Assembly (NCBI GenBank): GCA_035640455.1
Contig: DASQWB010000093.1
Location: 1 to 36,625, forward strand
Direction: 5' to 3'
Length of the DNA: 36,625 nucleotides
Origin: AC-50 sp035640455
Lineage (GTDB): Bacteria; Actinomycetota; Thermoleophilia; Gaiellales; Gaiellaceae
The notes below the pieces were generated by a model that ran no database searches, was not told where the DNA came from, and saw only the letters and a program-made list of their open reading frames with translations. A program made the position numbers and the translations under genes. This document shows, piece after piece, positions 16,133-23,977 of the stretch; position 1 is the stretch's first letter; the number at the start of each line of letters is the position of its first letter.

Positions 16133-16139
16133 GGCCCGA

Positions 16140-16145
16140 ATCGTA
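16140..16145 (-). promoter_or_regulatory. Putative -10 element of the XdhC-like gene
   Basis: TACGAT on the minus strand, 7 nt before the GTG start, which would put the transcript start at the start codon. No clear -35. Confidence 0.45.
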
Positions 16146-16153
16146 GCCCCGGG

Positions 16154-16159
16154 TACCCT
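16154..16159 (+). promoter_or_regulatory. Putative -10 element of the PGPGW-protein gene
   Basis: TACCCT, 7 nt before the GTG at 16167. Divergent from and only 8 bp away from the opposing XdhC -10, so both promoters share one short region. Confidence 0.42.
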
Positions 16160-16166
16160 GGCCTCC

Positions 16167-16520
16167 GTGGAGGCCGAGCGCCACCCCCTCCTGGCCCGAC
16201 TGCGCGAGCGGCGCGAGCGGCACGCGCAGCGCAGCGTCGCGTACCGGGTGGCGTTCGCCGGGACCGGCTTCGCGGTCGTGACGGGCGGGATCGTGCTCAG
16301 CCTGCCGCTCGTCCCCGGGCCGGGAATCCCGCTGATCGCGGCCGGGCTCGCGATGCTGGCCCTCGAGTTCGACTGGGCAGAGCGGCTGCTCGAGCGGATC
16401 GTGCTCCGCGCCGACCGTCTGCTCGTCTCGCCGCGGGCGCTTCTCGCTGTCGCGGCGGTGGTCGTCGCTGCGGTCGCCTGTGCGATCGCGTTCGCGGACG
16501 TGCCTTTCCTGCCGGTCTGA
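16167..16520 (+). CDS. PGPGW-family small membrane protein
   Basis: 117 residues with three hydrophobic segments. The core reads LVPGPGIPLIAAGLAMLALEFDWAERLLERI, matching the TIGR02611/PGPGW family of putative actinobacterial transmembrane proteins (the fifth motif position is Ile here instead of Trp). Function of the family is not known. N-terminus is strongly charged (RLRERRERHAQRS). GTG 16167 is chosen for the TANNNT hexamer 7 nt upstream and the lack of conserved sequence before it. Confidence 0.8.
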   Translation: MEAERHPLLARLRERRERHAQRSVAYRVAFAGTGFAVVTGGIVLSLPLVPGPGIPLIAAGLAMLALEFDWAERLLERIVLRADRLLVSPRALLAVAAVVVAAVACAIAFADVPFLPV

Positions 16521-16522
16521 TC

Positions 16523-16528
16523 TACGAT
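16523..16528 (+). promoter_or_regulatory. Putative -10 element of the C39-like protease gene
   Basis: TACGAT, 6 nt before the GTG at 16535; consistent with a leaderless transcript starting at the GTG. Confidence 0.45.
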
Positions 16529-16534
16529 CGGCGG

Positions 16535-17803
<1,269 letters not shown>

Positions 17804-17806
<3 letters not shown>

Positions 17807-17876
17807 GGCACCGCTTGCGGTGCCGCAGTCAGGACGCGCGGGTTCCCCGCGCGTCCGTCTGAAATGACCGGTCGAC
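17804..17876 (+). repeat. Two-hairpin dispersed repeat, copy 2
   Basis: Stem 1 is GGCACCGC/GCGGTGCC (17807-17824, loop TT). Stem 2 is GGACGCGCGGG/CCCGCGCGTCC (17832-17856, loop TTC). It ends GACCGGTCGAC. Lies between two converging genes, where it could act as a bidirectional terminator. Confidence 0.85.
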
Positions 17877-17909
17877 ACTCCTCGGGTTGGCAGCCTGACT
17901 GGTAGGCCG

Positions 17910-18077
17910 TTAGCGCCCGCAGGAGCAGACAGGCTCGCCGAGCGCCCGCCGCTCGAAGAGGCGCCCGCAGCGCCGGCACGTCGGCAGCGCGATGTTCGCC
18001 TTCACGAAGAGCGCGCGGATGAGTACCGCCCAAAAGACGAGATACGGCAGGACGACCCAGGTCGGCACCGTCGGCAT
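17910..18077 (-). CDS. Small zinc-ribbon membrane protein (55 aa)
   Basis: Reads MPTVPTWVVLPYLVFWAVLI..., one membrane helix at about residues 6-24, then a short cytoplasmic or external domain with CRRC and CSC, a likely four-cysteine zinc ribbon. Function unknown. A strong AGGAGG lies just 2 nt before the ATG, unusually close; GTG four codons in would have better spacing. Converges on the C39-like protease with repeat copy 2 between. Confidence 0.7.
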   Translation of the reverse strand: MPTVPTWVVLPYLVFWAVLIRALFVKANIALPTCRRCGRLFERRALGEPVCSCGR

Positions 18078-18152
18078 ACCCTCCTAGTTCGGCTGTCGCC
18101 CGAGAAGGGTTTAGGTCCTTCCGAGGCACCCTGCGGACGAGGATCCGAGCGG

Positions 18153-18158
18153 TAGAAT
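18153..18158 (+). promoter_or_regulatory. Putative -10 element of the 77-aa gene
   Basis: TAGAAT, close to consensus, 8 nt before the GTG at 18167; consistent with leaderless transcription. Confidence 0.5.
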
Positions 18159-18166
18159 CAGTCGCC

Positions 18167-18400
18167 GTGAGCTGGCTGTTCGTCGCGCTGCTCGCCTGCG
18201 CCGTGGCTGTCCTCGTCGGAGCGGAATGGCCGCGGCTGACGATGCGCTTCGGCGTCGACGCGAGGCGTCGCCGCGACCGGGCCCGCCGCAAGCGCAACCT
18301 GAGGGTGCTCGCGCGCAGCGAGAGCGAGGAGTTCGCGGCGAGCGTCAAGCGCGACCTCCGCTCGCTGCCTACCATCGAGGAACGCGAGAACCGTCCCTGA
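18167..18400 (+). CDS. Small membrane-anchored protein, unknown
   Basis: 77 residues: an N-terminal helix (SWLFVALLACAVAVLVGA) then a highly basic stretch (DARRRRDRARRKRN) and an acidic/charged tail. Not recognised. The leaderless promoter and codon bias support it. Its stop TGA overlaps the proposed CTG start of the TolB-like gene (CTGA), suggesting coupling. Confidence 0.65.
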   Translation: MSWLFVALLACAVAVLVGAEWPRLTMRFGVDARRRRDRARRKRNLRVLARSESEEFAASVKRDLRSLPTIEERENRP

Positions 18401-19302
18401 ACGGCCGGCCGAGCCTCGTCGCGGCCGGTGTCGCGGCGGTCGTGCTCGTCGGCGCGGCCGCGTCCGCGCTAGGCGCCTCGAGGGGGTTCCCCGGCCGGAA
18501 CGGCGGGATCGTCTTCAACAGCCAGCGGAGGGGGAACGTCGACCTCTTCCTGCGGCGGGCGAACGGCAAGGTCGTCCGGCTCACGCGCTCGGCGGCGACC
18601 GACGAGTACCCGTCGTTCTCGGCCGACGGCGCGCTGATCGCCTTCGGCCGAGGGCCGCGCGTCGGCACCGGGGACGTCTACGTCATGAAGGCGAACGGCA
18701 AGGGGCTCCGGCGCATCACCCGCGAGAGCGGCGACGAGACCGATCCGACCTGGGCTCCCGACGGCCTCCACGTCGCCTACACGTCGATCGGCGACGACGA
18801 CGAGATCTATGCCGTCGGCGTAGACGGACGCGGCTCCGTCGACCTCACGAACAGTCCCGACAGCGACCTGGATCCTGCCTGGTCGCCCGATGGGACGAAG
18901 GTCGCCTTCGCGAGCAACCGCGACGACCCGACCGGCGAGGCCTACGAGATCTACGTGATGGACGCCGACGGGTCGAATCAGGTGCGGCTCACCCATACAC
19001 CCGGCGACGACGGAGAGCCGTCGTGGTCGCCGGACAGTACGCGCATCGCCTTCGTCACCGGCCCCGGCGACCGGGCCGACATCGCGGTCATGAACGCCGA
19101 CGGCTCGAGCCTGACCACGATCACACACAACGGGCGGTCCTTCGAGCCCGCATGGTCGCCCGACGGCACGAGGATCGCGTTCAGCTCGCTCGTCTCGAGC
19201 CGCGGCGACCTCTTCGTCGCCCGTGCGGACGGAACGGGCCTCCACCGGCTCACGCGCAGCCGCTTCGACGACGGCGCGCCGGACTGGCAGCCGCTGCGTT
19301 AG
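18397..19302 (+). CDS. Secreted TolB-like beta-propeller protein
   Basis: About 301 residues. Hydrophobic signal (SLVAAGVAAVVLVGAAASALGAS) followed by about six PD40/WD40-like blades, each with a form of 'DPAWSPDGTKVAFASNRD' and 'YVMDADGSN'. TolB-like propellers bind partner proteins or carbohydrates; the role here is unknown. Start is uncertain: there is no ATG, GTG or TTG between 18226 and the signal region, so CTG 18397, overlapping the upstream TGA as CTGA, is the best fit. ATG 18226 would overlap the previous gene by 175 nt and hide the signal. Its stop overlaps the converging subtilisin stop (TTAG). Confidence 0.85.
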   Translation: MNGRPSLVAAGVAAVVLVGAAASALGASRGFPGRNGGIVFNSQRRGNVDLFLRRANGKVVRLTRSAATDEYPSFSADGALIAFGRGPRVGTGDVYVMKANGKGLRRITRESGDETDPTWAPDGLHVAYTSIGDDDEIYAVGVDGRGSVDLTNSPDSDLDPAWSPDGTKVAFASNRDDPTGEAYEIYVMDADGSNQVRLTHTPGDDGEPSWSPDSTRIAFVTGPGDRADIAVMNADGSSLTTITHNGRSFEPAWSPDGTRIAFSSLVSSRGDLFVARADGTGLHRLTRSRFDDGAPDWQPLR

Positions 19303-21782
19303 CGAACGACGAAGGTCGTCCGCAGGACGCGCGTGTTCGGGAGGATCCGCGCGACGTCCTCCATGTTCTTTGCCTCCTGGTAGTCGGAGACGCTGACGAC
19401 GAGCCGGTGCCGGCCGGCGCCGAGCGACTCCACCCCCACGACGACGTGGCCGTGCGCAGGTTCGTAGCCGAACGGGCGCCGCTTGCCGTCGACGCGGACG
19501 TCGAGCAGGCTCGGGTCGATCCCGGACTGCCGGTCGGAGACGGCGACGACGACCGGGCGGCCTGGGCGCCGAGCCAGCAGGCGCGCGGAAGGCGGCGTCG
19601 TGTCCGCGATCCAGAAGCGGAACCTGAACCGGCCGGCTCGGGCGCGGCTCGGTGTGTCGAAGACGACGTCGTAGAGGCCGGGGGAGGGGAGGATCGCGCC
19701 GGCGACGGGGTCCGGCGCCTGGAGCTGTGGCAGGTAGGGGTTCAGGTCGATCGGAAGCCCCGGCTGGCCCACGAGGCGGTTCTCGTTCCCGGCGAAGACG
19801 ACGCGCGGCGCGACGCGCGCGCTGCTTGCCTGGCTCACGACGGCGACGCCGAAGTTCGCGACCGGCCGCCGGATCCGGACGCGGTAGACGACCTCCGGTC
19901 CCCGCAGGCGCGTCGGGATCCCGAGGGCCGAGAGGTCGTCCGGATAGCGGTACGAGGCGACGCGTGTGGCGCCGCGCCGCGCGTCGTCTCGGTACGTGCC
20001 GGGCCGGCTGAGGGTGCGATGGCGCTCGCCCGCGAGGCGCGGTATCTCGACGCGGAACCAGTACGGGATGCGCCGGCGGACTGTCCCGCGCGTCAGGAGC
20101 ACGAAGCCGGTGTGGTCGCCCTCGGCGGCGCCCCGTGTGACCGACACCCGCACGGTGAATGAGCCCGGCACGGTCACGAACGCGGGCACCGAGACCGTCA
20201 CGCCTCGCGCCTGCGATTGCGCGCCGACGGACGCGGCCCAGGCTCCGGTTCCTCCGCCCGCGTCTCCGAGCCGGACGGTGCGGGTGGCGCGGCGGCCGCG
20301 GCGCAGGAGGCCGAACGAGAGGTCCGTGGGCGCCGCGAAGATCTTCGTGTCGTCTGCCCGCGGCAGGTCGATGACGCCGCCGCCCTCGCGCGCGGCGGAG
20401 GTCTCGGTCGTCCGCTGGTTGCTCGTGAACGCGGGGTCGCCGGTGAGGACGAGCGCCGACTTGATCTGCGCCACCGTCCACGACGGGTGCCGCTCGCGCA
20501 GGAGCGCCGCAGCGCCCGCGACGTGCGGCGAGGCCATGCTCGTGCCGCTGAAGATCGCCCAGCGGTCGCGCGGCTGTGCCGACAGGACGTTCGCGCCCGG
20601 TGCGGCGACGTCCGGCTTGAACTGGAGCGAGACCGGCGTCGGCGCCGCCGAGGAGAAGTTGGCGACGACGTCCGGCGGCGAGTTGCGGGGACTCGTCACG
20701 GCCGCCGCCGTGATCGCCCGCGGAGCGCTCCCGGGCGAGGTGACCGACCCGAAGCCGAACTCGTCGAAGTCGTTGCCCGCTGCGATCGCGGGGACGACGC
20801 CGGCCGCGGCGGCGGCGTCGACTGCTCGGACGACGATGTCGCGTCCCGGCTCGATCGCCGGCTCGCCGAAGGACATGTTGAGCACGTCCATGCCGTCGCG
20901 GACGGCCGCCTCGATCCCGGCGACGATCTCGGGGGAGTTGCCGTCCAGCCCCACCGCGGGCGTCGGCACCGTCAGCACCTTGTAGTTGCCGAGGTACGCC
21001 TTCGGCGCGATTCCGTTCAAGCGCGGCGTGCCGGCGAAGCCACGTGCGAGCGTCCCCGGGTCGCCGGCGGCGATTCCGGCCACGTGTGTCCCGTGGAACG
21101 AGATGTTGGGGTCGAGCGGCAGCCGCGCGTTCGGGTACGAGACATATGGCGGCGCGAAGGCACGCGCGACGATTACCTTCGCCGTCGTGTACTGCTGCTG
21201 GCCCTTCGGGAACCCCGGCGGCATGGTGAAGCCGCTGGGATCGAAGAACGGGTGCGTCTGGTCGATCCCGTCGTCGAGGATCCCGATCTTGATCCCGTTC
21301 CCGGCCGTCGCAAGGTTGGGCCCCCAGAGCGCCGGGGCGCCGATCTGCGCTGGCGTCCGGTCGAGGAGCGGCCGGTAGCGCAGGCTGGGATAGACGGCGG
21401 CGACGCCTGGCACGGCGGCCAGCCGCGCCTCCTCGCCCCGCGGGACGACGACCGCGAAGCCGTCCACGACGACGCCGTAGCGCCAGCGGACGAAGCTTTC
21501 CGGGATCGCGCGGGTGACGCGCGCCGCGACCACGCGCTGCGCGGCTGCGAGGCGGCCGAGATACGCCACGCTCGCCGGCGCGCGCAGCTCGAGCCGGTTC
21601 CGGCGGGTCGCTGCCGCGTAGAGGCCGCGGTCGGCGGTGATGGCCTCGGCGAGCGGCGGCGCCTTCAGCGTGACGACGACCTCCGTCACCGGCCGCCGCT
21701 CGAGGCGCGCGCGACCCGAAGCCGACGCGACGCCGAGAACGGCCGCGGCGACGGCTACAAGGAAGAGGACGACCCGGTACAG
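19299..21782 (-). CDS. Secreted subtilisin-like serine protease (S8)
   Basis: About 827 residues. With a CTG start at 21782 it begins YRVVLFLVAVAAAVLGVASASG, a good signal peptide. A pro-region (about 40-140) precedes the S8 domain with the full triad: Asp in GILDDGID (about 170), His in HGTHVAGIAAG (about 233), Ser in SGTSMASPHVAG (about 415), and oxyanion Asn in AAGNDFDE. The remaining ~400 residues are beta-sandwich-like. The first conventional start, GTG 21689, would remove the signal. ATG 21793 is out of frame by one base and lies in a TACGAT hexamer. Confidence 0.88.
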   Translation of the reverse strand: MYRVVLFLVAVAAAVLGVASASGRARLERRPVTEVVVTLKAPPLAEAITADRGLYAAATRRNRLELRAPASVAYLGRLAAAQRVVAARVTRAIPESFVRWRYGVVVDGFAVVVPRGEEARLAAVPGVAAVYPSLRYRPLLDRTPAQIGAPALWGPNLATAGNGIKIGILDDGIDQTHPFFDPSGFTMPPGFPKGQQQYTTAKVIVARAFAPPYVSYPNARLPLDPNISFHGTHVAGIAAGDPGTLARGFAGTPRLNGIAPKAYLGNYKVLTVPTPAVGLDGNSPEIVAGIEAAVRDGMDVLNMSFGEPAIEPGRDIVVRAVDAAAAAGVVPAIAAGNDFDEFGFGSVTSPGSAPRAITAAAVTSPRNSPPDVVANFSSAAPTPVSLQFKPDVAAPGANVLSAQPRDRWAIFSGTSMASPHVAGAAALLRERHPSWTVAQIKSALVLTGDPAFTSNQRTTETSAAREGGGVIDLPRADDTKIFAAPTDLSFGLLRRGRRATRTVRLGDAGGGTGAWAASVGAQSQARGVTVSVPAFVTVPGSFTVRVSVTRGAAEGDHTGFVLLTRGTVRRRIPYWFRVEIPRLAGERHRTLSRPGTYRDDARRGATRVASYRYPDDLSALGIPTRLRGPEVVYRVRIRRPVANFGVAVVSQASSARVAPRVVFAGNENRLVGQPGLPIDLNPYLPQLQAPDPVAGAILPSPGLYDVVFDTPSRARAGRFRFRFWIADTTPPSARLLARRPGRPVVVAVSDRQSGIDPSLLDVRVDGKRRPFGYEPAHGHVVVGVESLGAGRHRLVVSVSDYQEAKNMEDVARILPNTRVLRTTFVVR

Positions 21783-21791
21783 AGGCCGCTC

Positions 21792-21797
21792 ATCGTA
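21792..21797 (-). promoter_or_regulatory. Putative -10 element of the subtilisin gene
   Basis: TACGAT on the minus strand, 9 nt before the proposed CTG start; fits a near-leaderless transcript and argues against the out-of-frame ATG inside it. Confidence 0.4.
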
Positions 21798-21822
21798 CGC
21801 AGAGGCGGGAAGCGGCCGGGGC

Positions 21823-21828
21823 TACAAT
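21823..21828 (+). promoter_or_regulatory. Putative -10 element of tRNA-Leu
   Basis: TACAAT ten bases before the mature tRNA 5' end, in otherwise GC-rich sequence. No convincing -35. Confidence 0.55.
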
Positions 21829-21838
21829 GCGCGCGCCC

Positions 21839-21922
21839 GCGGATGTGGCGGAATTGGTAGACGCGCACGGTTCAGGTCCGTGTGGGGGAGACCCCGTGGA
21901 GGTTCAAGTCCTCTCATCCGCA
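21839..21922 (+). tRNA. tRNA-Leu (anticodon CAG)
   Basis: Class II tRNA. Acceptor stem GCGGATG/CATCCGC with discriminator A, D-arm region GGCGGAATTGGTAGACGC, anticodon stem CACGG-TTCAGGT-CCGTG with CAG at 21873-21875, a long variable arm, and the T-loop TTCAAGT. The last bases of the gene serve as the attachment site of the downstream mini-element, which leaves the tRNA intact. Confidence 0.96.
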
Positions 21923-21923
21923 T
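21891..21923 (+). repeat. attL: 3' end of tRNA-Leu
   Basis: 33 nt from ACCCCGTGGAGG to CATCCGCAT, identical to 23833-23865. This is the normal chromosomal target for tyrosine-recombinase elements that integrate in tRNA 3' ends. Confidence 0.88.
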
Positions 21924-21942
21924 AGGGAGATCAGGCGTTTCC

Positions 21943-21965
21943 GTGGCCCAAACATGGCCTGAACG
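21943..21965 (+). repeat. Putative integrase arm-type site, left
   Basis: GTGGCCCA-AACA-TGGCCT-GAACG, 20 nt inside attL. 18 of 23 bases match 23697-23719 in the same orientation, and each holds two TGGCC units. Confidence 0.5.
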
Positions 21966-21985
21966 CCCGAAGGAGGGCCTACGTG

Positions 21986-22609
21986 ATGAACGATGCCGAG
22001 ATTCCGGAGTGGCTTGGTGGGATCGTCGCCGGCGCGCGAAACCCGCACAACTGGCACTCATCAGCGGAGGAGCTGAAGCGTGCGTCGGATCTGCTTCGCA
22101 GCACTTGGTTTGCGGAGGTGCTGAGCCAGCACGAGCGCTTCCAGGCGTACATGGCAGGTGAACTTGCGCGGCCGTGGGAGCCGTGGGTCGGGGGACCGGC
22201 CATGACGTTGGCCGCCTTCGCAATCGAAAACGTGTTGAAAGGTCTGCTGATCGCGTCCAATCCCGCTTTAGTTCAGCCCTCCATGGATCAACCCGAGATC
22301 CTCTTCGGAGCGGCCATTCGGAGCCACAACCTGTTACGACTGGCTGACGATGCCGGAGTCGATCTCTCTCATGAAGAGAAGACGTTGCTCGAGCGGTTGA
22401 CGGAGTTCGCGCAGTGGGCCGGTCGGTATCGCTTTCCGGTACGGGCACGCGACGCAGCACCGAGGCCTGGGGCAGAAGGAGGGGGTTCCTCGTTCACATC
22501 TGACTGGTTTCCCACGCTGGATGCCTTTTTCACTCGGCTGCTAGATGATCTCGAGGACGCTGGCCGTCAGCTGGACCGCCAGCGAGAGCTGAGCGCGCTT
22601 AGCGAGTAG
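21986..22609 (+). CDS. HEPN-like protein, island cargo
   Basis: 207 residues, mostly helical. The middle (LAAFAIENVLKGLLIASNP ... AIRSHNLLRLADDAGVDLSHEEKTLLERLTEFAQWAGRYRFP) resembles HEPN-type proteins, in which an A.E..LKG helix is followed by an H.L..LA segment. An Rx4-6H RNase motif is not evident, so it may be non-catalytic. AGGAGG at 21971-21976 serves ATG 21986 (9 nt) or GTG 21983 (6 nt). Its 3' end overlaps the integrase remnant by 11 nt. Family call is tentative. Confidence 0.72.
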   Translation: MNDAEIPEWLGGIVAGARNPHNWHSSAEELKRASDLLRSTWFAEVLSQHERFQAYMAGELARPWEPWVGGPAMTLAAFAIENVLKGLLIASNPALVQPSMDQPEILFGAAIRSHNLLRLADDAGVDLSHEEKTLLERLTEFAQWAGRYRFPVRARDAAPRPGAEGGGSSFTSDWFPTLDAFFTRLLDDLEDAGRQLDRQRELSALSE

Positions 22610-22829
22610 CCGCGGCGTCGTAGGTGTCGAACGCGGCGAGCAGACGCTCGTCCGTCCGTTGCAACCAGCGGTGGTAGGTGTCTTCGAGCTCGCGGATCGA
22701 GGTGCCCATGATCGTCGCGAGCTGGGGAAGGGAGATGCTGCCGTCCTCGATCGCCCAGCTCGCGAACGTGTGCCCATTGTGTAGGGCCCGCGCGGCGCCA
22801 GGACCGCGTCCGGCATGGTGACGCTCACC
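22599..22829 (-). pseudogene. C-terminal remnant of a tyrosine recombinase/integrase
   Basis: The minus strand encodes HTFASWAIEDGSISLPQL, then ATIMGTSIRELEDTYHRWL and a short tail, the C-terminal end of an actinobacterial phage-type integrase with the nucleophile Tyr in DTYHRW. The GTS in place of GHS is common in this group. Just before HTFAS the expected Arg (xLRHTFAS) reads as Gly, and the frame is closed by a TGA at 22830-22832. The N-terminal arm-binding and first catalytic Arg regions are missing. Confidence 0.82.
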
Positions 22830-22923
22830 TCAGCATCGTGAGAGGCGCCAACGGAGACTCGCTCGCAGGAGGAGGCATTGGGACGAGCGCACGCGCCTCC
22901 TCGCCGAAATCGCGCACCTGGAC

Positions 22924-23106
22924 GTGCTCGAGCCGCTCCGCCGAGAGTTCGAGGGCGCCGGCACGTCTCGGCCGGTCAGGATCTCGCGGGAGCTTGAAGG
23001 GGCGCTCGTCCGCCTCATCGAAATGTGGGGCGCGAACACGGAGGGTGGGCTGTCCGCGCTGCCGAGTAGCGTCCAGGAGCTTCGGAACGCGCTCGTGGGG
23101 GACTAG
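22924..23106 (+). CDS. Possible small protein upstream of HEPN gene (60 aa)
   Basis: Starts GTG 22924, MLEPLRREFEGAGTSRPVRISRE..., helical and amphipathic, ending LRNALVGD. The frame stays open upstream to 22880 and beyond with plausible sequence (WDERTRLLAEIAHLD) but without a usable start, so it could be the 3' end of a broken gene. Its TAG is followed at once by the ATG of the next gene, so the two are probably co-translated. An antitoxin-like partner role is only a hypothesis. Confidence 0.45.
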   Translation: MLEPLRREFEGAGTSRPVRISRELEGALVRLIEMWGANTEGGLSALPSSVQELRNALVGD

Positions 23107-23679
23107 ATGCATGCGACCGAGACGAAGCGGACGCTCTATCGCAAACGCGAGCTCGTGAGGCTCGCGTTTGCCGCAGCAGACTTCCGTGCTGCGCTCTGGA
23201 TTACCAGGAACGCTCTGTCTGACCCCGCCGAAACACCTACGGGCAGTGACATTCACTTCGCCCTCTGGACGGCCGCCGTCGTTTGCTACGCGAGGCCGTT
23301 CTCGGCCAGCAACCGAGTCGGGGGGCTGTCGGCACGATATGCGCGCGGCTTCCCCGAAGAGCGGCTCAAGGGGATGCACGAGACGTTGCTGCGAGAGAGA
23401 AAACGGAGCGTCGCGCACACTGACGAGGTAGAGCTCGCAAACGTCGCGTGGGTGTTCCCGCCGAGCACTGAGCGACCGAAAGGAGGGATCGGTGTTGCTC
23501 GCGCCCCGTTCCTGCGGGAGGCCATCACGGACGCGGCGGATCTCTGCCTGTTTCAGAAGAACAGGATGATCGATCGAGCCGAAGAGGTCATCGTGGAGCT
23601 CTACGGCGTCGCGCAATCCGAACGACCGATTCGCCTGACGTATCCCACCGACGAAGAGATCGCGGCCGCGCCTCCCTGA
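23107..23679 (+). CDS. HEPN-motif protein, island cargo
   Basis: 190 residues, helical. The segment CYARPFSASN ... MHETLLRERKRSVAHTDEVE carries R-x5-H (RKRSVAH), fitting the Rx4-6H signature of HEPN ribonucleases, in the familiar 'Y-A-R-P-F ... R-x-x-x-AHxD' setting of uncharacterised HEPN-like proteins. HEPN RNases cleave RNA in toxin-antitoxin and anti-phage systems. Starts ATG 23107 directly after the upstream stop. Function here is inferred from motif and island context. Confidence 0.72.
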   Translation: MHATETKRTLYRKRELVRLAFAAADFRAALWITRNALSDPAETPTGSDIHFALWTAAVVCYARPFSASNRVGGLSARYARGFPEERLKGMHETLLRERKRSVAHTDEVELANVAWVFPPSTERPKGGIGVARAPFLREAITDAADLCLFQKNRMIDRAEEVIVELYGVAQSERPIRLTYPTDEEIAAAPP

Positions 23680-23696
23680 TCGCTGATCCGGTGGGC

Positions 23697-23719
23697 GTGG
23701 CCCACTCCTGGCCTAAACG
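23697..23719 (+). repeat. Putative integrase arm-type site, right
   Basis: GTGGCCCA-CTCC-TGGCCT-AAACG, same orientation and spacing as 21943-21965, lying 113 nt inside attR. Confidence 0.5.
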
Positions 23720-23736
23720 TCTCGGAACAGGCTTAT

Positions 23737-23787
23737 GGAGCGAAGTGATGCAGCGGCACCGAAACGACCCGAAACCCGCTTCGCTCC
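23737..23787 (+). repeat. Inverted repeat near attR
   Basis: GGAGCGAAG (23737-23745) pairs perfectly with CTTCGCTCC (23779-23787) around a 33-nt loop that contains two CCGAAAC units. Between the last island gene and attR; may be a terminator or part of the attachment region. Confidence 0.4.
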
Positions 23788-23832
23788 GTAGGTTTCGCCA
23801 CTCGCCGCCAGTCGCCGCCAACCGGCCTGAGA

Positions 23833-23865
23833 ACCCCGTGGAGGTTCAAGTCCTCTCATCCGCAT
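23833..23865 (+). repeat. attR: duplicated tRNA-Leu 3' end
   Basis: Exact 33-nt copy of tRNA-Leu 3' end without the rest of the tRNA. Marks the right boundary of the element. Confidence 0.88.
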
Positions 23866-23885
23866 CGCCTGGCGTACGCGAAACG

Positions 23886-23909
23886 GCGGGCGCCGCTCGA
23901 GGTGCCCGC
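23886..23909 (-). terminator. Hairpin downstream of a secreted-protein gene
   Basis: GCGGGCGCC/GGTGCCCGC, nine pairs with one G-T, loop GCTCGA; 69 nt past the stop of the minus-strand gene ending at 23978. No U-run, so termination is only likely. Confidence 0.4.
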
Positions 23910-23977
23910 GCCTCGGGAGCGAAGCGCAGACAGCTGATCGTGCCGGCTCGCCCCGCGAGGCGCAGGCGCTGCTCAGG

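Larger units (their letters stand above)
21924..23832 (+). mobile_element. Mini integrative element/genomic island in tRNA-Leu (remnant)
   Basis: About 1.9 kb between the exact 33-nt att repeats. Holds a HEPN-like gene, a truncated tyrosine recombinase on the minus strand, a possible 60-aa gene and a second gene with a HEPN-type motif. The DNA is visibly less GC-rich than its surroundings and has stronger Shine-Dalgarno sites. With the integrase broken it is probably no longer mobile. Confidence 0.82.

Noticed and set aside
21781..21793. ATG at 21793 as the subtilisin start
   Set aside because: Out of frame by one base and terminates quickly; usable only if the sequence has a missing or extra base.
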